Positions 51,942 to 61,482 are shown, counted from the stretch's first letter. The stretch is 64,000 bases of DNA from Paludisphaera rhizosphaerae (GCF_011065895.1 NZ_JAALCR010000005.1:248001-312000); one strand, 5' to 3'. Notes: generated by a model from the sequence alone, not told the origin. Program-made: numbers and translations.

Positions 51942-53474
51942 TCAATCGGGCTCGACGACCTCAAAGACCCGGACGAGACTCCCCCCGAGTTCGGCGTGGA
52001 AGACCTCGCGAACCCGTTGCGGCCGCTCGTGGACGTACCGCTCCAGCGGCGAGGCGACTGCGCGGGCGTAGCGATCGGAATCGACCAGCAAGTAGACGAT
52101 CCCATAGCGACGGATCGCCTCGGCGACGGCGTCCGGCGCAGCGTCGGTCGAGCCCGGCCGCTCGGACGTCTCCACCTCCACGGCCTTCCGACTCGTCAGC
52201 AGGTAAACCTCGCCGGGGTGGCGGGTCAGGACCGGACCGATCCGGTCGGCGCGGTCGAGGAGCCAGTCGCAGGCCGCGTTGAACGCCGGCGTGCGGCTCG
52301 CCTCGATCCGTCGGTCGGCCGTCGCCGCCGCATAGGCCGAGTACGGCAACGCGGCCAGCAGCAAAAGCCTCGACGACCACCTTCGGCCGAATCGCGACCT
52401 CAACCCCAGCAATCGCCCCGCCCGCGACAGACCCTCAACGGCCCCAACCAGAAGCGCGGGGATCAACGGAATCAGGAACCGCCCGGCCTCGGTGTAAGGC
52501 CAGGCGATCAGCAGGGCCAGCGTCCCCAGCCCGATCAGTCCTGCCAACCGCCGCCGTGGGTCTTTCAACGTGGCGAACAACCCGACCAGCACCACGGCCG
52601 TCGCCGCGAACGACCAGACGACCGCCGCGCCTCGGAGCCTCGGCGTACCGCCGAAGACCGTGACGACCTCCACGACCGGCGCCGTCAGGGCGTCGGGGAT
52701 CCGCCCGATGTAGAAGAGGAGTTGATCCGGCACCGTCGCCGCAATCCCATGCCCCGCACGGAACAGGAGACCCGCCTGCGTCCTTCCGGCTCCCTCAAGA
52801 CCAACCATCGCCGACCAGACGACCCAGGGAACGAACAGGACCGCCAATGCAAGACTCGCCGCCATCAGAGTCCGCCAACGGCCCCGCGCGTACATCTCCA
52901 GAAACACCGCCGCCGCCAGGACCAGGCCGACCTGGCGCGTCAGCGTCGCCGCACCCAGCGCCGAACCGATCAAGACACCACGGCGTGCTTCTCTCGCACC
53001 GGGTTTCGCTGCGGCCAGCCAGACGCCCGTCCAGCCGAGCAGCGCATACAACGGTTCGGACTGGAAGCCCGACCCCGCGCGGGCCCAGGCCCAGTTGGCG
53101 GCCAACGCCAGCCCCAGGGCGAACGAGGCGGGCCGGGCGTACATCGTTCGGAACCACCGCCAGGCCGCGAGGGTCGCACCGACGGTACAAGCGATCGACG
53201 CCAGATGCACGACGCGGTCGGCCGGCCCGGCGGCCTTGCAGAGGAGGGCCAGGAAGACCGGATAGCCTGGCGGAAAGTGGGCGTGCCGGGGCTCGTCGGG
53301 ATGATCGATCGCCCGGTATCCCGCCCCTTCCAGCAGCGATTCCGCCAGCACGGCGTATCCCGCACCGTCGTATCGCGGGGGGCCGTCGAGGTCGGCCTGC
53401 GCGAGCGCAGCGGCCCCCGCAGCCAGGGCGATCAGCAGCCCATCAATCCCCCTTCGCGTCAATCGCCCCTCCAT
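51942..53474 (-). CDS. GT39/ArnT-like integral membrane glycosyltransferase
   Basis: 510 residues, about 11 membrane helices. The first outer loop reads PPRYDGAGYAVLAESLLEGAGYRAIDHPDEPRHAHFPPGYPVFLALLCK, which is the family arrangement of an acidic D-x-x-x-Y motif followed by the HFPPGYPVF loop typical of GT39/GT83-like proteins using polyprenyl-phosphate sugars. A small soluble domain is at the C-terminus. GGAGGG lies 7 bases before the ATG at 53474; the longer open frame upstream overlaps the opposite-strand lipoprotein gene and is not used. Divergent from that lipoprotein gene. Confidence 0.82.
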   Translation of the reverse strand: MEGRLTRRGIDGLLIALAAGAAALAQADLDGPPRYDGAGYAVLAESLLEGAGYRAIDHPDEPRHAHFPPGYPVFLALLCKAAGPADRVVHLASIACTVGATLAAWRWFRTMYARPASFALGLALAANWAWARAGSGFQSEPLYALLGWTGVWLAAAKPGAREARRGVLIGSALGAATLTRQVGLVLAAAVFLEMYARGRWRTLMAASLALAVLFVPWVVWSAMVGLEGAGRTQAGLLFRAGHGIAATVPDQLLFYIGRIPDALTAPVVEVVTVFGGTPRLRGAAVVWSFAATAVVLVGLFATLKDPRRRLAGLIGLGTLALLIAWPYTEAGRFLIPLIPALLVGAVEGLSRAGRLLGLRSRFGRRWSSRLLLLAALPYSAYAAATADRRIEASRTPAFNAACDWLLDRADRIGPVLTRHPGEVYLLTSRKAVEVETSERPGSTDAAPDAVAEAIRRYGIVYLLVDSDRYARAVASPLERYVHERPQRVREVFHAELGGSLVRVFEVVEPD

Positions 53475-53672
53475 CAACCGACCCTCCCCGGCAAATCCCC
53501 CACCGATTGGAGCAGGATGGACGCCGAACGGACAAGGGAGAGAGGTCACCAAGGCTCGCGAATCCCGTCGATTCGCCTTGACCATCCGGCTCGTTCCATC
53601 ACAATGCCGCCGCGTCGGGGCGCCTTCCTCGGCCGCGGGCGTGATCATACCGAGCCATGGAAGGATCGGAAG

Positions 53673-54959
53673 GTGGGCGACCCGAGATCGAAACCCATCC
53701 CGCGTCTGATGACCGTCGTCGCTGGACTCTGCTGCGCGCTGACCGGTGGGGCATGCTCGTTCGGCCCCCAGACCCTGGAACGCTCGCACGGGCGTTATAA
53801 CGAGGCAATCCGGCGCGTCGACGAGGAGCAGTTGCTCCGCAACCTCGTCCACATCCGCTACAACGAAACCCCGCTCAACCTCAACGTCTCGTCGATCGCG
53901 GCCCAGTACGAGTTGAGCGGCACGGCCGAGGCCAAGCCGTTCTTCATCTCGCCGAACCCGAGCAACAGCAACGTCATCTTCCGGACCTTCACCTCGATCC
54001 TCCCCGACCTGAGCCTCAGCGGCGCCAATCGGCCGACGCTCACACTCATTCCGGCGGACAACAGCGAGGCGGTCAAGCAGTACCTCACGCCGATCGCGCC
54101 CGAGACCCTGATTCTTCTCGAGCAGACGAGTTGGCCGGCGGCCACCGTCCTGCGGCTCTGGGTCGAGCGAGTCAACGGCGTCCCCAACGCGGCCACGGCC
54201 AGCGGCCCGCAGCGGGACTTTCCTCCCGACTTCGTCCGGTTCCGTCGGGCGACCGAATTGCTGCAGCAGGTCCAGGACCTGGGCCTCGCGGTCGTTGTTC
54301 CCGTGGAACAGATGGTCCCGATCGGCGGTCCGCTGCCGGCATCGGCCATTACCGCGGATTCCCCCGTCGAAGCCGCCAAGAACGGGATGGAGTTCCGCCC
54401 CAACGGCGACGAGACCGCCTGGTCGCTCGTCCGCAAGGAAAAGCGCCTGGTGCTGGAGGTGAACCCCGTCGCGCTGGATCATCCTCTGCTGGACGAGCTT
54501 GCTGGACTGCTGAATCTCCGGCCGGGACTTCGACGCTACGAGATCGTCGTCGCGACCGGCATGGCCCCAGACCCGGCGAAGGCGCCCATCCCTCCTTCAG
54601 ACGCCCTTCAGGTGAATCTGCGCTCAACAGCACAGGTGAACTACTACCTGTCCAACGGAGTCGAGGTCCCTTGCGAGCACCTGGAAGCCGGCCTGGCGAA
54701 GGCCCCAACCAACCCCGACGGCAGTCCGTTCGACACCCGCGCCGTCACCGAGGGACTCTTCACAGTCCACTCGGCTCGCGGCCATAAGCCTCCCCCGAAC
54801 GCGTTCATCTCGGTGAAGTATCGCGACCATTGGTACTACATCGACGACCGCGACCAGGAGAGCAAGACGACCTTCGCGCTGGTCCTGGCCCTGAGCCGCC
54901 TTGATTTCGGAAGACAGCCGCCCGGAGCGCCGTTCCTCACGCTGCCGGTCGGCCGCTGA
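53673..54959 (+). CDS. Hypothetical exported lipoprotein
   Basis: About 428 residues from a GTG at 53673; an ATG at 53709 is a shorter alternative. A hydrophobic signal ends in a lipobox (VVAGLCCALTGGAC), followed by ERSHGRYNEAIRRVDEEQLLRNLVHIRYNETPLNLNVSSIAAQYE, a conserved-looking helical segment, then an alpha/beta region (LTLIPADNSEAVKQYLTPI; ETAWSLVRKEKRLVLEVNP; DRDQESKTTFALVLALSRL). The RYNE-x-L/I-xxLV-x-IRY block is recognisable from other uncharacterised outer-membrane lipoproteins, but no function is known. The gene converges with the HAD phosphatase gene 7 bases away. Confidence 0.72.
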   Translation: MGDPRSKPIPRLMTVVAGLCCALTGGACSFGPQTLERSHGRYNEAIRRVDEEQLLRNLVHIRYNETPLNLNVSSIAAQYELSGTAEAKPFFISPNPSNSNVIFRTFTSILPDLSLSGANRPTLTLIPADNSEAVKQYLTPIAPETLILLEQTSWPAATVLRLWVERVNGVPNAATASGPQRDFPPDFVRFRRATELLQQVQDLGLAVVVPVEQMVPIGGPLPASAITADSPVEAAKNGMEFRPNGDETAWSLVRKEKRLVLEVNPVALDHPLLDELAGLLNLRPGLRRYEIVVATGMAPDPAKAPIPPSDALQVNLRSTAQVNYYLSNGVEVPCEHLEAGLAKAPTNPDGSPFDTRAVTEGLFTVHSARGHKPPPNAFISVKYRDHWYYIDDRDQESKTTFALVLALSRLDFGRQPPGAPFLTLPVGR

Positions 54960-54966
54960 GCTGGCG

Positions 54967-55953
54967 TCACTTGGGCTGCGGGAAAACGACCTTCCAGTCG
55001 GCCTTCATGTCGACGACGACCCAGCCGGCGGCGGGCGCAAGGTCCAGGGCCTTGTCGAGCCGGCCGATGGGCGACTCGCGATCGTAGGCGAATTCGCGGT
55101 CGGCGTCGGTGTGGTGGACGATCAGGCCGAAGCGAAGGCCAGAGCCGGCCGTGGTCCACTGGAGCATCTGGAGGTCGCCGTCCGAGTTGCCGAACGCCGC
55201 GACCGGCCGGCGGCCGATGATCTTGTTGATGTTCACGGGCTTTCCCGGACCGTCGTCCACGAAGTCGATCGCCGGGAGCTTCACGAGCACGGGCTTGCCG
55301 TCGCGAATCTCGAACTCGGTCTTGCCGGAACTGCCGATCACCTGCTCCGGAGGGATGCCGTAAGCCTCCTCCGCCCAAACCCGCATGAACTCGACGCCGC
55401 CGCCGGAAACGATGTACGTCTTGAAGCCGTTCGCCCGCAGGTAGGCGAGCAACTCCCGCATCGGCTGGTAGGTCAATTCGTTGTACGGGCGGCCGAGGGT
55501 CGGATGCCTGGCCGCCGCGATCCAGTCCTTGACCACGGTCTGGAACTCCTCGGTCGTGAGTCCCGAATGGCTCTTGTTCACCACGTCGACGAGCGCCTTC
55601 TCCCCGCCCGCCAGCGCCGCCTTGAGGTCGCCTTCGAGAATCCCCTTGAACGGCTGGGTCTCCTTCCATTCGGGATGATTCGCCGCCAGGGCCTTGATGC
55701 GGTCGACGGCGAAGGCGGCCTGGACGTAGACGGGCTTCTCAGACCAAAGCGTGCCGTCGTTGTCGAAGACGGCGATCCGATCGGCCGGCGGAATGAACTC
55801 CGGTCCTCCCTGTTTGGTCGCTCGCTCAACGAACTCCAAGATCGCCCGCTTCGCCGAACCTTCGTTCCACGAGGGAAGCGGCTCGGCGCTAAGAACCGGT
55901 GAAGCGACGGCGAACGTCGCGACTGCGACGAAGAGCTGAAGGGTGTTGCGCAT
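54967..55953 (-). CDS. Exported HAD-superfamily phosphatase
   Basis: 328 residues. A signal peptide (LQLFVAVATFAVASPVLSAE) precedes a HAD fold: motif I IAVFDNDGTLWSEKP with nucleophile D64 and D66, motif II YIVSGGGVEF, motif III Lys probably in the FEIRDGKPVLVK region, and motif IV AAFGNSDGDLQML with the two Asp. The arrangement is closest to exported phosphoserine-phosphatase-like enzymes. It would hydrolyse a phosphate ester in the periplasm. An intrinsic terminator of the upstream sigma gene lies between, so the gene should have its own promoter within 55954-56090. Confidence 0.86.
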   Translation of the reverse strand: MRNTLQLFVAVATFAVASPVLSAEPLPSWNEGSAKRAILEFVERATKQGGPEFIPPADRIAVFDNDGTLWSEKPVYVQAAFAVDRIKALAANHPEWKETQPFKGILEGDLKAALAGGEKALVDVVNKSHSGLTTEEFQTVVKDWIAAARHPTLGRPYNELTYQPMRELLAYLRANGFKTYIVSGGGVEFMRVWAEEAYGIPPEQVIGSSGKTEFEIRDGKPVLVKLPAIDFVDDGPGKPVNINKIIGRRPVAAFGNSDGDLQMLQWTTAGSGLRFGLIVHHTDADREFAYDRESPIGRLDKALDLAPAAGWVVVDMKADWKVVFPQPK

Positions 55954-56097
55954 GGGAGAACAACCTGTTTCAGCAGGTGAGAGGTCTTGGATGTTCCGGC
56001 GACGCCGAGTAGGGGGAGTCGACGCGACCGATTATGCCCAATCGGCGACCCAAGCCCCAGTCTCTCGCAACGAAAGTCGAAAATCCCCGCCCCGCGC

Positions 56098-56124
56098 AAG
56101 AAAAGGCCCCGGCGAAACCGGGGC
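56098..56124 (-). terminator. Intrinsic terminator of the sigma-70 gene
   Basis: On the minus strand, a perfect 7-bp stem gccccgg / ccggggc with a 5-base loop is followed by CTTTTCTT. It starts 39 bases after the sigma gene stop at 56163. This is the best classical terminator in the window. Confidence 0.8.
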
Positions 56125-56162
56125 TGATGCGTCGTCGAGGGCTGCTGCAATCGGGGATCGCC

Positions 56163-57050
56163 TCAGCATGCGGCGGCGACGGCCACCGCCGCAGTCCGGC
56201 GGGATCGACGGGTGGGAGCCGGCGCGGGCTGAGAACCGTCGAGCTTGCGGACGGCCCGCAGCTCCAGCTTCCGGACCCACTCGCGGGTGATGCCCAGGCG
56301 TTCGCCGATCTCCTTGAGAGTCAGGATCGGAGCGCCGCCGAGGCCGTAGCGGTGGCGGAGGACGAACCGCTCGCGGTCGTCGAGGACCTCCATCCGGCGA
56401 GCCAGATCAGCGCGGTCGTCGTGAAGTTCCATCTCGGAGCCCGGCTCGTCGGTGGGGTCGACGGAATGGTCGGGGGTCCAGTAGTCGTCCTCTTCGGCCG
56501 CCGCGCTCTCCAGCTTCACCTGGTTGGCCCGCCGGGCCTTGGCGACCAGCGACCGCTGCATCGACGACAGCTCCAGGTGGTCGGCGATCTCCTCAAACCC
56601 GGGGGCTCGGCCGAGGTCGCGGGTCAAGGCCCGCTCGGCGCGGCGCCACTTCGTCAGCAGCCCGACCATGTGGGCGGGGAGGCGGATCGTCGTCGCCGTG
56701 TTGATCAAGGAGTGACGGATGGCCTGCTTGATCCAGTAGCCGGCGTAGGTGCTGAACCGCGTGCCGAACCGAGGATCGAACTCCTTGGCGGCGCGGATCA
56801 GACCCAGATTCCCCTCGCCGATCAGGTCGTCGAGCGACATGCCCCGGCCCTGGTAGTCGCGGGCGATCCGGACCACCAGCCGCAGGTTGGCCGAAATCAT
56901 CCGAGCCCGAGCCGCCTCGTCGCCCAGAGCGATCGCCCCGGCCAACCGCCGCTCGTCGTCGGCCGTGAGGAGGGAGACTTCGTTGATGTCGTGAAAATAG
57001 GTCTGCAAGTCGTGCGAAACGCCGCAGTCCTTCGCCTCGATGCGAGACAT
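56163..57050 (-). CDS. Group-2 RpoD-like sigma-70 factor
   Basis: 295 residues. It has regions 1.2 to 4.2 but no region 1.1: DLQTYFHDINEVSLLTADDERRLA (1.2), RMISANLRLVVRIARDYQGRGMSLDDLIGEGNLGLIRA (2.1-2.2), FDPRFGTRFSTYAGYWIKQAIRHSL (2.3-2.4), TIRLPAHMVGLLTKWRRAE (3.0), and DDRERFVLRHRYGLGG ... TLKEIGERLGITREWVRKLE (4). This is the layout of non-essential SigB/RpoS-like relatives of the housekeeping factor. GGGAG lies 8 bases before the ATG at 57050. The final 20 residues are a basic/Ala tail. An intrinsic terminator follows. Divergent from the ECF sigma/kinase pair. Confidence 0.92.
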   Translation of the reverse strand: MSRIEAKDCGVSHDLQTYFHDINEVSLLTADDERRLAGAIALGDEAARARMISANLRLVVRIARDYQGRGMSLDDLIGEGNLGLIRAAKEFDPRFGTRFSTYAGYWIKQAIRHSLINTATTIRLPAHMVGLLTKWRRAERALTRDLGRAPGFEEIADHLELSSMQRSLVAKARRANQVKLESAAAEEDDYWTPDHSVDPTDEPGSEMELHDDRADLARRMEVLDDRERFVLRHRYGLGGAPILTLKEIGERLGITREWVRKLELRAVRKLDGSQPAPAPTRRSRRTAAVAVAAAC

Positions 57051-57678
57051 GGCTTTCTCCCGGCCCTGGTCGCCGTTTCGATTGGGGAATGTCGTCGGGT
57101 TGCAGATCCGTTCGAGCCGCCGGCGGACGCTCCGAGGAGAGGAGGATGGTGATGAGGGAGGGCTTCGGCAGCCGCCCTCAGCCGCGTCATGCGTCCATCG
57201 CTTCCAACCCTGGAAGGAGCAACGAACTGCCAGTTGCACAGGGACGATGGAAGCGGACATGGATTCGAAGGATTTTTTTAAAGCAACGCCGGCTCGGCGA
57301 TATAAGCCGGCCCTCCTCATCCATGAATCATTGAGATTTGCTGTCCCAACCGGGCGAAACCAACGTACAAACCGTTTGAAAGGGAACCTTGAAACCCAGA
57401 GCGAGCCCACCGGGCGACCCCCACAACCTCCGCGACCGCCATAACCGCCCAACATTTTGAAGCAGCGACTGGAAAAAGGCGGCATCAGGTTGTTTAATTA
57501 ACCATTGTGAAATGGATAAGCCTCCATGCGCTCATCAACCGGATCGGTTGATGAGACCCTCGCGTGGAGAAGGCGCACGAGGTCGCCCGACTCCCTTCGG
57601 TTCCCGTTCGACGGCGGTTCCTGGACGGGGCCCGGCGCAGACGCCCGGCCCGAGCATTCCACGGCAGGGGGCGGACCG
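57051..57678. other. Divergent regulatory region between two sigma-factor genes
   Basis: About 628 bases, locally AT-rich at 57270-57310 and 57470-57530, with no convincing gene. It includes a TATAAG at 57301-57306 and a perfect palindrome at 57531-57555. It probably contains the promoters of both the group-2 sigma gene (minus) and the ECF sigma/kinase operon (plus). Confidence 0.5.
57531..57555. promoter_or_regulatory. Perfect 25-base palindrome with 11-bp arms
   Basis: Arms ctcatcaaccg (57531-57541) and cggttgatgag (57545-57555) around a 3-base centre, 124 bases upstream of the ECF sigma start. It may be an operator or, if transcribed, a leader hairpin. No T-run follows, so it is not a classical terminator. 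Confidence 0.55.
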
Positions 57679-58359
57679 ATGAATGACCCGATGGAAACGG
57701 GAGCAAATCCCGGATCGGTCGAAAACAGCGAGGTCGGCGACGAGCAACTCTCGAGCGACGTTCTCGAGAATCTCTCGCGCGACGTTCCTGAACTGGTCGC
57801 GCGCGCCCGAGCGGGAGATCCGGAAGCGGTCCGGACGTTCGTCGGTCGCTATGAGCCCGAGGTGCGGAAAATGGTTCGCGGCCGGCTCCCGCGCAGGCTT
57901 CGCAACCAGTTCGACTCGATGGACTTCGTCCAGGCGGTCTGGAAAGCCTTTCTCGTCGATAAGAAGGAAGATCCGGAGGAGTTCGAGAACTCGCGACACT
58001 TGCGGAAGTTCCTGGCCGGCGTGGCGCGGAACAAGGTGTTCGAACAGGATCGACGCCTGACCCGAACGGCGAAGTACGAACTGGCCCGCGAGGAACCTCT
58101 CTACGTCCGCCGCGGCGACCGCGAGCTGGAACGCGAGCTGCCCGCCGCCGACCCCTCCCCCAGCGCCGCCGCCCAGGCCAGCGATCGGCTCGCCTTCCTG
58201 ACCGCCGGCCGACCGGCCCGCGAGGTGGAGATGCTCACCCTCCGCCACGAAGGGCTCACCATCGACGAGATCGCCGCCAGGCTCGGCGTCAACGAGCGAA
58301 CCGTGCGACGGACCATCGAGGCGGCGCGGGAACGAATGGAGGCGCACGGATGGGCGTGA
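57679..58359 (+). CDS. ECF sigma factor paired with a kinase
   Basis: 226 residues from the ATG at 57679. An acidic N-terminal tail of about 35 residues is followed by region 2 (VRTFVGRYEPEVRKMVRGRLP; QFDSMDFVQAVWKAFL; NSRHLRKFLAGVARNKVFEQDRR) and region 4 (TAGRPAREVEMLTLRHEGLTIDEIAARLGVNERTVRRTIEAARERM). The form of region 2 (DSMDFVQ-x-VW) is typical of planctomycete ECF factors controlled by Ser/Thr kinases. Its last 10 bases overlap the kinase gene, implying coupled translation and joint action. Confidence 0.88.
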   Translation: MNDPMETGANPGSVENSEVGDEQLSSDVLENLSRDVPELVARARAGDPEAVRTFVGRYEPEVRKMVRGRLPRRLRNQFDSMDFVQAVWKAFLVDKKEDPEEFENSRHLRKFLAGVARNKVFEQDRRLTRTAKYELAREEPLYVRRGDRELERELPAADPSPSAAAQASDRLAFLTAGRPAREVEMLTLRHEGLTIDEIAARLGVNERTVRRTIEAARERMEAHGWA

Positions 58360-61300
58360 CCTCGTTCCCCTCGTCATCGACGATCGACCTGTCGGGCGGA
58401 GACGACTCACGCGCGTTCTCGTCGGCGCTGGCCGACCTGGCCGACCGTTGGCGACGAGGCGAACCGGCGGCCGCCGAAAGCTACCTTCACCACGGCGCGG
58501 GATGGTCGGCCGACCGCGCCGTCGAGTTGATCTATCGCGAGTACCGCCTGGCCAAGTCGGCCGGCCTGGCGCCGTCGAAGTCGGAATACCTGGCTCGCTT
58601 CCCCGAGCACCGTCGCGAGTTGCAACGGCTGCTGGACGTCGACGACGCATGCCCGGACTCGCTGCTGGAGCGGTTCGACGCGACCGACCTCAGCGACGAT
58701 CCCCTGCCCCGCGCCGGCGACGCCATCGGCCCTTACGTGCTGGAGCGTGAGTTGGGTCGAGGGGGCTTCGCCCGGGTCTTCCTCGCCCGCCAAGCCGACC
58801 TGGAAGACCGCCCGGTCGTCGTCAAGATCACGACCCGGCCGACCCGCGAGCCCTGGCTGCTGGCCCGCGCCCGGCACCCGCACATCGTGGAGATCCTCAC
58901 CCACGCCGAGGTCGACGACGGCGAGCTTCAGCTCATCGCCATGCCGTTCCTGGGAGGGGCGGCGTTGTCGACGCTGCTGGAGCATCGGCGGTCGCAGCCG
59001 GCGGAAGGCCGGCGCGAATCGTCGCGGCGGTTCCTCACGGATCTCGACGCCGTCTCGGCGCCCGAGCATCGCCGGGCCGGCTCAGCGTCCCCCTCGCGGG
59101 CCTTGCTGCGGGGAATGAGCGACGCCGAGGCGTTCGCCTGGACCGCCGCCCGACTGGCCGAAGCGCTCGACCACGCTCACCGTCAGGGGGTGGCCCACGG
59201 CGACGTCAAGCCGTCGAACATCCTGATCGCGGCCGACGGCACGCCGATGTTGCTGGACTTCAACCTGGCGCAGGACTGGTCGCGCGACGACGCCCTCGAC
59301 GCCGGCGGCACCGCGGCCTACATGGCCCCGGAACGGCTTCGCGCCCTGGCGGGCATCGCCGAGCCGTCGCCTTCGCGCGTGGACGACGAACAAGCGCATC
59401 GAGCCGACGTCTATTCGCTGGGGATGGTCCTGCTGGAGGCCCTGACGGGATGGTCGCCGGCTCGCGAGATGGACGCCGATCGGCGTCTCGGACGCTCCGC
59501 CTTCGCCGCCGCCGCCGAGGCTCGCTCCCGGTCCGACCGACTCGTCCGCGCGGCCGAGGCGCAGGCCGCACGGCCGCTGCCGGCCGGCCTTCGCTCCATC
59601 CTGGTCCACTGCCTCGAGGCTGATCCCCGGGAACGGCACACGCGCGGTTTGGAGTTGGCCGAAGACCTGGACCGCTGGCGGACCGACCGCCCCCTGGCCT
59701 TCGCGCCGGAGCCCTCCGGACTGCACGCGTCGCTGCGATGGGCCCGCCGGCGACGACGGCCGCTCGCGGCCGCGGCCGCGGCTCTGGGAGTCGCCGCGCT
59801 GGCGCTGGGGATCGCCGCCAGAGCCGACCGAACGGCAGAAGCCCGGCTCGGCGGACACGCCTACGAGAAGTACACGGAGTTCGTCGACGATCCGGCCTCT
59901 CCGGTCCTGCCGACTCAACGACCTGACGAGACCTATCTCCGCCGCCGCAATCCGAACGAGACGGTCACCAACGCCCTCCGCATCCTTCGCGAGTACAGCA
60001 TCCCGACCGACCCCGACTGGCGGTCGCGCGACGACTTCCGGCTTCTCGCCGAAGACGATCGCGAGGACCTGGAGCTGCTGCTGCTGGAGCACGCCCTACG
60101 CTACGGCCGCGTCCTGGCTCAACGTCCAGACTCCCCCAAGGACTGGCGTCGCGCCCGCGAAATCCTCGACCACGCCTGCGGCACGACCTGGCCTCGTGAG
60201 TTGACGACCCTGCGCGACAAGCTTACCCGCCAGCTCGGCGACGCCGGATCAGCGGCGGCCGCCCTGCCAGGGCCGACCGAACTCCCTCCGGCGTGGGTCG
60301 ACGCTTATCTCCGCGGGATCGCCGCCGAAATCGGGGACGGAGACCAGGGCCCCGGCACCGACTCGGGGGCGCGCCGGGCTGCCGACTTCTACGCCGAACT
60401 CTTAAGATCCCGCCCCAACTCGTTCTGGGGGCACCACCGCGCGGCGGTGGTCGCCTCGGTGGTCGACCGATGGGCGGACGCCGCCGACCATGTCGAGGCC
60501 TGTCTCCGCCGCCGTCCAGACAACGCCGTCCTCCGTTGCCTGCTCGCCACCTGCCTCATGAATTTCGACCGCGACGACGAGGCCGTCGCTCAGGCCGACC
60601 AGGCCATCGAAGCGGCGCCCGATCGCGCCGAGTTCGTCCAGGTCCGCGCCTTCGCACGCACTGCGGGCTCAGACCTTGACGCCCTGAAGCGCGACCTCGC
60701 ACGCTACGAGACGCTGCTGGGCGCGGTCCCCTCCCGACTCCATCAGGAAGCAGGCGTCGGCGACAACCTTCCGCTCGCGCCGAAGCCCCGGCGGCGGGCG
60801 GTCGATAAGGAAGAGGCAGACGGCGTCCCCAACGGCGAGATCAAATCCCGCTCCGTCCTCGCAGCCTGGATCCGCGAGTACGGCCAGCCGAAGGGCGGGG
60901 ATTCCAGGATCAAAGAGGTCGAACACGATTCCGAGCGCGTCGAGTTGGCGGCCCGGGAGGTCGAGAAGATCCTGGAGCTCGATCCCACCAATCTCCAGGC
61001 CCATATCGATTCCCTCTGCCTGGATGTCTTCCGTCGACGCTATCCGGAAGCCGTGGCCGAGGCCGAGTGGATCATGCACGATCCTCGACTGCCCGAATTC
61101 GCCCGCACCTCACGCGATGGGCTGGTGTCGCTGCAATACTCCAGCGTCTTGCTCGCCAACGCCAAGGAGATCCGCTCGGCGTTGCGATTGGCCGCCAAAA
61201 CCGTGGAGTTGAGCATCGCGGTTCAGTCTCATCATCAAGGCCGCGCCTTCTACTACCTGTCGCTGGTCGAGGCCCGCGCCGCGTTTTACAACCGCAAGTG

Positions 61301-61475
61301 GTTCCCCAGGGCCGCCGAGCATCTCGATCAGGCCGTCCAGGCCAATCCGCTCTTCGAAGACTGGTTCCAGCAAGACCAGCTCTTCGACACGACCCGCATT
61401 CAAATCCAGGCGCTGCGGGACGCCCGGTCCCGCGGTGTGCGGGCCCGTATTTTCTCGCCGTTCGTCAGCCTGTGA
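58350..61475 (+). CDS. Membrane-anchored Ser/Thr kinase-like protein with atypical catalytic motifs and TPR-like outer domain
   Basis: 1041 residues, overlapping the sigma gene by 10 bases. Residues 1-120 are the helical planctomycete pre-kinase region. The kinase domain runs about 126-450: glycine loop ELGRGGFARVF (134-144), Lys in RPVVVKITT (K159), catalytic loop AHGDVKPSNIL with HGD instead of HRD (283-285), and DFN (303-305) replacing DFG. Only about 16 residues separate K159 from HPHIV, so helix C looks shortened. The activation segment (GGTAAYMAPERL) is intact. A membrane helix at about 471-489 is followed by about 540 outer residues of TPR-like helices (RPNSFWGHHRAAVVASVVDRWADAADHVEACLRRRPDN). 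It may phosphorylate the sigma or act as a pseudokinase scaffold. Confidence 0.87.
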   Translation: MGVTSFPSSSTIDLSGGDDSRAFSSALADLADRWRRGEPAAAESYLHHGAGWSADRAVELIYREYRLAKSAGLAPSKSEYLARFPEHRRELQRLLDVDDACPDSLLERFDATDLSDDPLPRAGDAIGPYVLERELGRGGFARVFLARQADLEDRPVVVKITTRPTREPWLLARARHPHIVEILTHAEVDDGELQLIAMPFLGGAALSTLLEHRRSQPAEGRRESSRRFLTDLDAVSAPEHRRAGSASPSRALLRGMSDAEAFAWTAARLAEALDHAHRQGVAHGDVKPSNILIAADGTPMLLDFNLAQDWSRDDALDAGGTAAYMAPERLRALAGIAEPSPSRVDDEQAHRADVYSLGMVLLEALTGWSPAREMDADRRLGRSAFAAAAEARSRSDRLVRAAEAQAARPLPAGLRSILVHCLEADPRERHTRGLELAEDLDRWRTDRPLAFAPEPSGLHASLRWARRRRRPLAAAAAALGVAALALGIAARADRTAEARLGGHAYEKYTEFVDDPASPVLPTQRPDETYLRRRNPNETVTNALRILREYSIPTDPDWRSRDDFRLLAEDDREDLELLLLEHALRYGRVLAQRPDSPKDWRRAREILDHACGTTWPRELTTLRDKLTRQLGDAGSAAAALPGPTELPPAWVDAYLRGIAAEIGDGDQGPGTDSGARRAADFYAELLRSRPNSFWGHHRAAVVASVVDRWADAADHVEACLRRRPDNAVLRCLLATCLMNFDRDDEAVAQADQAIEAAPDRAEFVQVRAFARTAGSDLDALKRDLARYETLLGAVPSRLHQEAGVGDNLPLAPKPRRRAVDKEEADGVPNGEIKSRSVLAAWIREYGQPKGGDSRIKEVEHDSERVELAAREVEKILELDPTNLQAHIDSLCLDVFRRRYPEAVAEAEWIMHDPRLPEFARTSRDGLVSLQYSSVLLANAKEIRSALRLAAKTVELSIAVQSHHQGRAFYYLSLVEARAAFYNRKWFPRAAEHLDQAVQANPLFEDWFQQDQLFDTTRIQIQALRDARSRGVRARIFSPFVSL

Positions 61476-61482
61476 CCCGCTC

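Noticed and set aside
51648-53672. Upstream extension of the lipoprotein frame to over 1100 codons
   Set aside because: The part before 53673 is Pro/Arg-rich shadow of the GT39 gene on the other strand; the lipoprotein signal peptide begins near 53709.
53475-54482. Upstream extension of the GT39 frame to about 846 codons
   Set aside because: It runs opposite the lipoprotein gene and lacks membrane helices; a GGAGGG site supports the start at 53474.
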